From the NCBI GenBank assembly GCA_019914995.1, contig CM034140.1, forward strand, positions 3,720,001-3,784,000: DNA of 64,000 nucleotides, in the 5' to 3' direction. This DNA comes from Acanthochlamys bracteata. Its lineage: Eukaryota > Streptophyta > Magnoliopsida > Pandanales > Velloziaceae. Positions 1 to 8,022 of this stretch are shown piece after piece (position 1 is the stretch's first letter; every line of letters starts with the position of its first letter). Under the pieces are notes generated by a model. That model was not told the DNA's origin and did no database searches. It saw only the letters and a list, made by a program, of their open reading frames with translations. A program made the position numbers and the translations under genes.

Positions 1-288
1 CTTCTGTTAAGGAATTAGATTCATCTTTAAGGAACCTCAACATCAAGGTTATCGGCAAAGCTGAGTCTAAAATTACACTAGGTGGTATACATGACATATA
101 CACATTACTTAGGTGTTTGAAAAAATGCGAGATCAAGGCAAACATGCATCACGATGGTAGATCAAGAACATAGGTCATTAGGCAAAGCAAAAAATTGATT
201 TGGATATAACTACTTGTATCACTCACACTACGAAACAAATATCCAAGATAAGAAATATCTCTCCACGTAGTCAAATCTTGAGATAAAA

Positions 289-507
289 AACTGCAAAAGG
301 TGTAAACCTAAAATAGAGAAAAACCAATCAATATTTAATCCCCTTAAAAGAAAAAACAAAGACGGTGAATAACCAGCGAAAAAATTGATATTGTTAAAAG
401 AAATGAAGGAATTTGAAAAAAAAAAAATACCAATTACAAGCTCCAGCTAACTCTTCTCTAGAAAATGTTTGGCGAGCTCAAATGACTCACTTCAAACCAA
501 AACATTT
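289..507. repeat. Direct repeat copy A (partner at 1975-2395)
   Basis: About 219 bp that reappears in the same orientation 1.7 kb downstream. Matching landmarks in the same order include the CTGCAAAAGGTGTAAACC block, the CAATCAATATTTAATCC block, the GAATAACCAGCGAAAAAATTG block and the long block from TACCAATTACAAGCTCC to CTTCAAACCAAAA. I judge the two copies to be highly similar by eye. No protein or transposon ends were recognised, so this looks like a local segmental duplication. Confidence 0.8.
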
Positions 508-1974
508 CTTTTAGTTATATCCAAATCCAGTTTTATAAAATCAATTAGAACCAGAAGTACAACCAAATTGTTGTAATGGGCTTTAATTCCGAATTTCACT
601 AAACTATAAAGGGGGTCGGGTGCTGAAATTTCTCTCCTTTGAAACTCAAATGAAATTTCAAAAAAAGAAAAATAACAATTGCAAATTTCCCCTGCTGCTT
701 GAATTGAAACAGGTTTCTCAGCAAATCTATTAACTCTTCTTCAGACATAGTTGTTAAAGCTATTTTGTTCCACAGAAACACTTAAATCTCAATTTGTGAA
801 AATCACACTACCTGCGGAAGCTCCTCTAGACGAATCAGTACTCTATTCACTTGCGAGGAAACCTGAAAGATATCCCAAATCAAGTGTCAAAAAAAAAAAA
901 AAAAAAAAAAAAAGAAAAAGTAATCAAATGCTTGCAAAATCAAAATAGACAAACAGACTTTGTTTGGTTCGTATTTTACTATTCAAATCTCAATGACAGA
1001 ATAGTAAATGTGTACGTATCCTGATTACCGGCAGGTGATTAGAACAGTCGCCGGAGATGGCAACGGCGGTATAGGAGTTACAGCGCGCGGGAGGTAGGCG
1101 AGAAGAAAAATAAATCTAAAGAAACGGATAGTGATATGTTTGTGGTTGATTGAAATCGCAAACGGATAGCTTGATTAATTCGCCTTTGATTGTTCTCCTG
1201 ATCAAAATCAAATAATGAAACTGCATGGGAATTTGAGAAAAATCAGAGCAGAGCACGGAGCAGAGTAGAACCGATTTGGAAATAAATGGGTGAAAAAAAA
1301 GAACGAAGGGATATATGAAGTGGGTGAAGAAAAATCTAATTCGCAGAAACCAAATACCCAGAACACTAAACAACTCTTCTTCAATCCAACAACAAAAAGA
1401 GATTAATTTTTTTCTTCTCCCCACCTTAGATCTCATTCCAAGAACAGCACAAACTTCTTAAACTGAACAGAAAAAACTCACAAAACAACCATGAAAAAAT
1501 AATGTCAATCTTGTCTCAAACATCAAGACAACTAAAATTTCTCAGATCTGTCAATAAAAATCTCTCAGATCTGTTTTTAACACAAATCTATTAACAAAAA
1601 ATTTTTAAAAATATTTAGATTCTCAGATCTGTACCGTAAACAGAGGGAGAGCACGAAGGAGAACGCCGTCGGAGTGCCGGAAATAGGACGATCGCGTCTT
1701 TTCAGATTTTTTCACTTTGCTGGAGAAATTAAGACAAAATCACACCAAAGAAAACGGATTTCGCTCAGCGGAAGCTTGCTGAGTTCCGGAGAGCAGCTCC
1801 ACACAAGTTTCTCACGACAGCTGCAAGAGCTTCTGTGCAATAAGAAAGTGGAGCATCAGCAAACTGGAGAAACCCGAACTACAAAGCTTAATATATTACC
1901 GAGACGGCAACGCCAGAAACAAAAGAGGACGTAACGACTCCTAGAGTAGTTAACAGAGATCCGATTTCTAGCAA

Positions 1975-2395
1975 AACTGCAAAAGGTGTAAACCCAAAAT
2001 AGAGAAACACCAATCAATATTTAATCCTCTTAAAAAAAATTATTTTTTTAAACTTCTTTTGAAATAAAATTTTATAAAATAAAAATATTTTTATTTTTAA
2101 AATGAATTTTATATTTTTATTTTAAAAATAATAAAAAAAACTAAAAAATTTTATTATGTAGAAATTTTATAATAATAAAGTTTAAATAAATTTTCTTAAC
2201 ATTTATAAAAAATATACTAAAACTATTAAAAAATTATTTTTCTAAATGAAATTTCATTCGCCACTAAACGGTCAATAACCATCGAAAAAATTGAAAAGAA
2301 TTTGAAAAGAAAAAAATACCAATTGCAAGCTCCAACTAACTCCTCTTCTCTAGAAAATGTTTGGCGAGCTCAAATGAGTCACTTCAAACCAAAAA
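1975..2395. repeat. Direct repeat copy B, split by an AT-rich insert
   Basis: Second copy of the 289-507 repeat. Its left part (about 1975-2024) and right part (about 2266-2395) match copy A, but roughly 240 bp of A/T-rich sequence (about 2025-2265) lies between them. The insert resembles the short AT-rich elements found throughout the window, so it probably landed after the duplication. Confidence 0.75.
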
Positions 2396-2737
2396 AATTT
2401 AAAATTTTTTTAAATAAATTTATTTTTTATTGTAAAATAATAATATAATTTTTTTATATTTTTAAATGTTAATAAATATTTTAAATAATATTATAAAAAT
2501 TTATTAAAATTATAAAATAAATATTAAGAATAAAATAAAATTGAAAAGGAACAATAATATCTACTAAATTTGTGACGACCTCCTAGTTCAAGTGTGACAT
2601 TATTTGATAAAAGGTGTATGCATTTTTAATAATAAATATTACGTCCTTTTCTTATGAACCGCGTTCTTCACTTTTCTAATTGCAATTTAAAATTCGGTTT
2701 TGTTCCTTAAAAGATAATTCCACATGCAAACACGTTT

Positions 2738-2743
2738 CCGCGT
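2738..2743 (+). promoter_or_regulatory. CGCG box (CAMTA-type) upstream of the CML gene
   Basis: CCGCGT matches the [AC]CGCG[GTC] box bound by calmodulin-binding transcription activators. It lies about 20 bp upstream of the TATA box of the calcium-sensor gene. A 6-bp match can occur by chance; position is the only support. Confidence 0.35.
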
Positions 2744-2756
2744 TGAACGATTTGCG

Positions 2757-2765
2757 TATATAAAT
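2757..2765 (+). promoter_or_regulatory. TATA box of the CML gene
   Basis: TATATAAAT lies 98 bp upstream of the start codon, which would put transcription start near 2790 and leave a leader of about 75 nt containing no ATG before 2863 in the coding frame. Confidence 0.6.
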
Positions 2766-2862
2766 CAAACTCATCCATTCGATTGAACTCATCTTCAGAT
2801 CTTCTTCAAGCTCTTCTACATCACAACCCAAAAGAAAAACAGCAGCAGAGCAACCTACGACG

Positions 2863-3432
2863 ATGGACACGGCAGCCGTTAGAGATCAAGCGAAGCGCCG
2901 GCTATCAAAGCCAGCACCATCATTCCGTCTCCGTAGCGAGAGCCTCAACACCCTTCGTCTCCGCCGAATTTTCGATCTCTTTGACGGAAACGGCGACGGC
3001 GTACTAACATCAGCCGAACTCTGTTCCGCACTCGATCGTCTCGGTCTCGGCGCTGACCCTTCCGATCTAACCCCTCTTATTAACTCTTTCATCTCTCCCG
3101 GTAACTCCGGTCTCTCTTTCGACGATTTCCGGTCTCTCCATCTCGCTCTCGGCGATTCGCTTCTCGGTCCTGAAGACGAAGAAGGAGAAGGAACTGGAGC
3201 AGCGGATGAGTCGGACATGGTTGAAGCGTTTAAGGTTTTTGATGAAGACGGAGATGGGTTTATATCGGCCGTGGAGTTGCAGAAGGTGTTGGGAAAACTA
3301 GGGTTGCTGGAAGGGAAAAATATTGATCGTGTTAAAGAGATGATCGGATCTGTTGATGTTAACTCTGACGGACAGGTTGATTATCAGGAATTCAAGCACA
3401 TGATGGAAGGAATCGCAGTCAATGCTTCATGA
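2863..3432 (+). CDS. Calmodulin-like Ca2+ sensor, CML42/CML43 type
   Basis: Intronless gene for a 189-aa EF-hand protein, close in length to Arabidopsis CML42 (191 aa) and CML43. The N-terminus is basic and carries the SFRLRS-SLN-LRL-RIFDLFD signature of this subgroup. EF-hand loop 1 is at residues 41-52 (DGNGDGVLTSAE). The second hand is degenerate (residues ~78-90, PGNSGLSFDDF, no canonical ligand set). Loop 3 (DEDGDGFISAVE) and loop 4 (DVNSDGQVDYQE) are complete, so three sites should bind calcium, as in CML42. An acidic linker rich in Glu/Gly separates the two halves. The family relays Ca2+ signals in trichome branching, defence and stress; the partner here is unknown. A TATA box and a CGCG box sit upstream. 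CML42 versus CML43 orthology was not resolved. Confidence 0.93.
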   Translation: MDTAAVRDQAKRRLSKPAPSFRLRSESLNTLRLRRIFDLFDGNGDGVLTSAELCSALDRLGLGADPSDLTPLINSFISPGNSGLSFDDFRSLHLALGDSLLGPEDEEGEGTGAADESDMVEAFKVFDEDGDGFISAVELQKVLGKLGLLEGKNIDRVKEMIGSVDVNSDGQVDYQEFKHMMEGIAVNAS

Positions 3433-3714
3433 TTTTACTCCATGGATTTTAGTTTGATTATTGTTACTTTGTTAGTGTTGCTTTGATTGATTAAAGAAGA
3501 AATTAAGGAAAATTAAAGAAACTTGTTATTGTCGTTGAAATGAATCTGTTTTCAGAAACGAATGTGAAATTTAGTTTTGACTAATAATTGTTTAATATTA
3601 GTTGTTCAATCTTTTACTCGTTCTTCTTTTGACCGGTTCAAGAATTCATACTCTGCATTGCGCACATCAAAAGTGAAACTCTGGTCTTGTTTGCCCTCCA
3701 GATTCTTCAAACTA

Positions 3715-3953
3715 GGGGTGCGTTTCAAATTATTTATGAAAATTTTTTTTTAATTTAAAATAGAATATATTTTTATTTTTTTATTTTAAAAAAATATTAA
3801 AAATATATATTAAAAAAATGTTAGTACATAAATTTTTTTATATTATGTAAATTTTTAAATAAATTTTTTTAAATATTTATAAAATATATATATAAAATAT
3901 TAAATAAAAAAAATTAAGAGTAGCGTTTTTTGGGATTGCATCCCAAACACGGT
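3715..3953. mobile_element. AT-rich MITE, family C
   Basis: About 239 bp starting GGGGTGCGTTTCAAAT and ending in TCCCAAACACGGT, flanked on both sides by CTA, consistent with a 3-bp target duplication. The interior is almost pure A/T with the TATAAAATATTTAAAAAAATT core shared by about a dozen tracts in the window. Non-coding; PIF/Harbinger (Tourist-like) origin is inferred from the 3-bp duplication and the GTTTG-type end. Confidence 0.55.
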
Positions 3954-3959
3954 CTAGGA

Positions 3960-4160
3960 AACTGCGTAGAAAACATGTCTGGCGAGCATTTCGCCATGGC
4001 TGAACTGAAAGATAATATTGTCGTTAATGCTAGCATATGGAAGGTTTTTTGTACCTGGAAATGAAGTGAAAGCTCCTGTGGAGAGAGCTAGGTACTTAAA
4101 GATTGCTGCATTAGATGCAAACGATATATAACTATATAACTGCCAGAATTTGAATTGAGT
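3960..4160 (+). pseudogene. Coding-like relic of unknown origin
   Basis: A short stretch reads like protein on the plus strand (including ELKDNIVVNASIWKVF, then PGNEVKAPVERARYLKIAA) but not in one continuous frame, and ends quickly in stops. No start, splice context or family was recognised. It may be a gene fragment carried in by a repeat. Confidence 0.25.
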
Positions 4161-4263
4161 AGCTATGAAATTAGTATGAAGGACGATTTGAATATTATCT
4201 TATCATTGAAGGTTGCAGGAGCTCTTGAAGTTTGAATTCTTTTGTTCCATGATTAAAAATCGC

Positions 4264-4347
4264 GTCAGGACGGCGGAGTGGTCTAAGCGTCAGACTCAAG
4301 TTCTGACTTTTTGAAGAAAGCCTGGGGTTGAAATCCCACTTTTGAGA
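4264..4347 (+). tRNA. tRNA-Leu (CAA anticodon), degenerate, probably a pseudogene
   Basis: The segment matches a cytosolic class-II leucine tRNA. It has a 5' acceptor strand GTCAGGA (4264-4270), the A-box-like GTGGTCTAAG, a perfect 5-bp anticodon stem TCAGA/TCTGA (4290-4294 and 4302-4306), anticodon CAA at 4297-4299, a variable arm and a B-box-like T arm. A seven-T Pol III terminator follows at 4362-4368. Defects are visible: the first acceptor pair is G-G, the D arm lacks one G of the usual AAGGCG, and the T loop reads GGTTGAAAT instead of GGTTCAAAT. Nuclear plant tRNA-Leu(CAA) genes usually carry an intron; this copy has none. It is likely inactive. Confidence 0.65.
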
Positions 4348-4864
4348 AGTGTTATTATTAGTTTTTTTCTTTCTATTCCACAGTCTTTTTTTTTAAATTT
4401 TAAATAGCTTGATAACAGATGAATTGTTCTTCAGTAGTCCCAAGTTCCCGACTAACAACTTATCTCAAAAACAAAAGGTTTGTTGTTCTTATGGAAACTT
4501 TTAACAGTGGATTACGAATTTCGTGTAGTCATAAAAGTAAACTATATAACGAGTTGCCTACTAATGATATGTTAATAATATATTTCAGGTATTACACTAA
4601 TCTTTTGGAACACTTTCATTTCGGTACCGCAGACTCAAAACTGCGTTCTATGAATTGAAGTTCTTAGTACTTCTAATAGTGTGTGTAACTATCAGAGCAC
4701 AGAGAATGCATTGTTTCACTTTTAAGCAATCTGTATGAAATGAACCTTCCACTATTGAATCCATGATGTAGCGAAAGACCATATTTTCAACCGATTTTTT
4801 ATCATGCTCAACTGTTTCTTAGGCAATCTTTTGAATAACAAACCATGCAAACCAAAGCGATTAA

Positions 4865-5035
4865 AAAGGACCACATTTGTATATCACGCAAAACCCGACG
4901 TGGTCCTTTCTTCTCCTTTGTATATCAACAATTACTAACAAGGATGCATTCACAAGAATTGCGCGCAAAACAGTTTGCTGTTCAATTAAATCTATCCAAT
5001 GCATCAACGAAATTACATTAAATTGCGCGCAAAAC
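4865..5035. repeat. Short hairpin plus duplicated palindromic 15-mer
   Basis: AAAGGACCAC at 4865-4874 pairs with GTGGTCCTTT at 4900-4909 (10-bp arms, 25-nt loop). Just downstream AATTGCGCGCAAAAC occurs twice, at 4957-4971 and 5021-5035, each containing the palindrome TTGCGCGCAA, 64 bp apart. No known RNA family was recognised. Confidence 0.5.
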
Positions 5036-6290
5036 AACCACTAATCATGCATTGCCTCTAGAACAACTTACATCACATTAACAAAGAGCTACTGATTATG
5101 AGGAGATTTAGCAGAGCAGAGATGAATGTCGACAAAATTTCAAAAATCAGAGAACAAAGACGAATATCTGTAATATTAATTAAAATAGACAGAAATATAA
5201 TTCACAGCTACAACAAAGAGTACATCGAGTAGTGAATCGCCTAAAGCAAAATTACCGAAACTAAGAAATCGGACGCAAACAATCTTTAAATAATTATCCA
5301 AATCTCTGAGGAAAAAGTAACTAAGAGTAGATCGACTAACCAGAAGTGAACCGCTTACAAACCTTTATAGATTCAACAGATCTAAGGTTTTAGATCGATC
5401 TCTCGACTTCTATTTGGAAACATATCAGTAAAAAAATTCCAAAATAGAACAAGAAGTTTTCAGTTTGACAACAGAAGTCATTCAGATCAAAAATTTTCTC
5501 AGACGTTCGGCATAGATCTATCAATCAACTGTATGTTTCATTACATAGATTCATCCGGATCAAGAACGAGAACAAAAAAATTTTCAAAATTTTCTGATCT
5601 GTCCCGTAAAGAGAAGGAGAAGAATATCATACGCAGAAAGTAGGAAGAGAAGAAAATTTCTCAGATCTATACTTTTTTTCTTCAAAGAGCGCAGCGGGAA
5701 GCTCGCACTAGAAAGAAATTTGGGAGGGGAGGGAGAGCTTGCACTAACTTTGTCTCCGGCGTCGCCAATAGCAGAGAAAGAAGGATAATGTTGACGTCGG
5801 CGTTCGGAGCTTTACAGAAGATGGCTTGTTGCTAGAGCGAGAAGGAGAGATCGCGCTGGGAGATACCCAAAAAGAAGAAAGGAAAGAAATGAAATCAGAA
5901 GGAAAGTGGAGGTGGAAATGATTAATTTTATGTTATAATAAGTTTTTATATCTTAGAAATGAGTCCTAAATTTTAATAGAAACTGATTTTGAAATCGTTT
6001 TTATTTATTTTATTATTATTATTTTTTTTTTTTGAGTGGAGTTGTAGGGTCAAAAGAATGCACCCTTGATAAAAGAATACGAGTCCGTCGCAGTTCAGAA
6101 ACTCAACTCGAGTCAGAATCTGTCCTTACGCAATTCCCACCCTGCTCAAACCCCAGGTCATCTATTATATGCTACCACGTGGCTTCTGTCTATTAGTTAA
6201 AATCTCATGCTACGGATTCTGAATCTCGCGGTTGCATCTTAGCCATTGACATTCTAGCACATAAATATCTACCATCTCCATTTCTCGGTT
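5036..6290. other. Leader-like, GA-rich region with no recognised gene
   Basis: No protein was recognised. From about 5400 to 5930 the minus strand is CT-rich and looks like a transcribed 5' leader. Its words (CTGATCTGTCCCGTAAAGAGAAGGAGA) partly resemble the 1610-1660 region. From about 6050 the sequence turns into the promoter side of the downstream gene, with an ATAAATATC TATA-like word near 6260. Confidence 0.3.
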
Positions 6291-6395
6291 GCTTCTTTTT
6301 CGCTCAAATCTCACCGTCTCCTCTCCCGCCAACGCAGCAAAGTTTCTCTTTTCTAATCTTTCAGGCGGCGGCAAGAAATTTCTGCTTGTTTACCG

Positions 6396-7143
6396 GTAAT
6401 GAAACTGATTCATTCTGTTTTAAGCTCTTTTGATTTGCATCAGTGCTTTTTTTTTTTTTTGGTTGAAAGATTCACTTTTTTGATCTGGTGAGAAGTTTTC
6501 GACTTCTCTGTTGAAATTGGTTGTGGTTGTAGTACTCTTTGTATTAGGGTTTATGTAGATTTTCTTTGGTATTGAAATGATTTGTGCTGCTTATTTCAGG
6601 TCCATTAGATTCTGCAGATTTAAGTGATCACTAGGTATTTTGGAATTTGAAGGAATGATGTTATTTGAATTAGTTTTCCAATATGGATGGTGTTGGTTGT
6701 TTCCTTGCTAGCCTTTTTGGGTAAACGCGATTCATTTAAGACATTTATGTTTTTTCTCCCCTTGATTCTTTCATATTGTACCATTTTCTTTCTGAAATGC
6801 TGCTAGGAATAGGTTAAGGCTTATATGTTTTGACTTAAGGGTTTTAACAACAGCTTTGATAGAAAAGGTTTAGAAGCGAGAAGGTGATTTGATTAGCTAA
6901 TATCCTGGAAAACTTTTAGCTTTTACAAAATTTTTAAAAAATTTATAAATTTTATTTAATTATATATTTGATGTTGTTGTTGTTGCTGTTATTTAGTTAC
7001 ATGAAATGGCTTAATTTCCTGATCATGTCTTTTGTCGTGGTTTAAGCTATTAAGTTGTTGTTCTATATCTTCTTACAAATTTAACAAGCAACTGTTTTGC
7101 ATTTGTGTGAAAACTTATGGAATTCTTTCCTCTATCTTTGCAG
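6396..7143 (+). other. Predicted 5' UTR intron of the 262-aa gene
   Basis: A GT-AG intron of about 748 nt. The donor CCG|GTAATG follows a CT-rich leader at ~6290-6395 and the acceptor TTTGCAG|ATTTAAT lies 90 bp before the start codon. The body is T-rich, as plant introns are. Confidence 0.6.
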
Positions 7144-7233
7144 ATTTAATATTGTTTAACTTATTAAGTTTACACAAGGAAGCTCAAGGCTGAGGTGTAT
7201 ACAAGGGAAATTGTTTGCTTCTTAGTTGTGTGC

Positions 7234-8022
7234 ATGGATAAAGTTAGGGATGCCAGCGGAGATGTTGTTTTGATTGGTGCAGAAACGGAACTAGGACATG
7301 GGACACAGAATATGAAAACCCCTGTGGAGAGTATCTTCCCTATTTCCTCCTGTGCAGAGAAACTTGGTGGTCTGGAACTGCAACCAGATAAAAATGTGGC
7401 AATAGAATTCAGCATGATACCTGGGAATCCTGAGAACTGCAAAAATTTGATACCCTGTAGCAATTCCTTTGTAGAGAATGAACTGAGATCAAATTATTTT
7501 GACATTAGTCCTACAACTCCATCACGAAACTGTAAGGAGTCTTGTTTTTCTTCACAATCTGATCAAACAATGGAGGAAATTTTCCCCATAGGATGCCAAA
7601 CTCCATCTGGGAATGTCTTTGACCCTTTTGCTCAAGGACCAGAAGACTTGGCACTAGCTCCAAAGAAGAAGACTTTGAAGAAAAGCCATATGCCTGTTTG
7701 CCGGCAGCTAAATTTCGACTCATGTACCAGTTTCATGACACTGGAAGAGATAGATCTTCAGTTTGATGTTGCAGAAGACCAATTAGAGGAACAGCTTGTG
7801 CAATCTGTATATGAGTTAGTCCTCTCTGATAGGCTGAGGGAGATTTCAAATGAGAAAGTCTTGGTGGCCATGAATTATTCTGAGAATTGGAAGACACCCA
7901 TCATTTCACGTTACATAAAAGGAGTTGCAGAAACCTGCCCTGCTGCTCCTCCACCTTGCCCTAGAAGATCGGTTGTAAAATATCAGAATCTCGGTCCCAG
8001 TATTTGTAGAAAGCTTTTCTGA
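7234..8022 (+). CDS. Unrecognised plant protein, 262 aa, with TP and RxL-type motifs
   Basis: The coding region is one exon. A leader intron is predicted from CCG/GTAATG (donor at 6396) to TTTGCAG (acceptor ending 7143). I use ATG 7234 because the frame upstream of it has no other ATG. The protein has no signal peptide or membrane segment. Visible features: four Thr-Pro sites (T29, T95, T123, T221), a conserved-looking block around residues 123-143 (TPSGNVFDPFA then LALAPKKK), a basic stretch 144-150, and RQLNF at 157-161, which resembles an RxL cyclin-docking motif. An acidic stretch covers residues 171-187. The C-terminus is Pro/Cys-rich then basic. The blocks feel familiar from plant proteins annotated as uncharacterised, but I cannot name the family. 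A cell-cycle-linked role is only a guess. A polyadenylation-like AAATAAATATG lies near 8492. Confidence 0.75.
   Translation: MDKVRDASGDVVLIGAETELGHGTQNMKTPVESIFPISSCAEKLGGLELQPDKNVAIEFSMIPGNPENCKNLIPCSNSFVENELRSNYFDISPTTPSRNCKESCFSSQSDQTMEEIFPIGCQTPSGNVFDPFAQGPEDLALAPKKKTLKKSHMPVCRQLNFDSCTSFMTLEEIDLQFDVAEDQLEEQLVQSVYELVLSDRLREISNEKVLVAMNYSENWKTPIISRYIKGVAETCPAAPPPCPRRSVVKYQNLGPSICRKLF

Larger units (their letters stand above)
1..2737. other. Intergenic, leader-like sequence, no gene recognised
   Basis: Apart from the duplicated blocks, this stretch holds a long A-run (about 889-913) and GC-richer patches at about 1020-1100 and 1640-1930. Read on the minus strand, the patches look like CT-rich 5' leaders containing AGATCTGAG words. 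A short minus-strand frame at about 800-890 ends in a plausible CAG/GT donor, but I recognise no protein. It could be the 5' part of an unannotated minus-strand transcription unit. Confidence 0.3.

Noticed and set aside
3-173. Open plus-strand frame running in from the left window edge (about 56 codons)
   Set aside because: It reads plausibly (for example KITLGGIHDIYTLLRC), but there is no splice or family evidence and the 5' part is outside the window. It could be a terminal exon, so worth a look with the flanking sequence, but not supportable here.
2886-3218. Minus-strand open frame over the CML gene
   Set aside because: Low-complexity Arg/Ser shadow of the EF-hand coding sequence.
4961-4970. 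E2F site in the GCGCGCAAAA word
   Set aside because: It does not fit TTTSSCGS on either strand; only the palindrome is reported.
7195-7233. Thirteen-residue upstream extension of the 262-aa protein
   Set aside because: The extension contains no ATG; it would need a GTG start, which is not expected in a plant nuclear gene.
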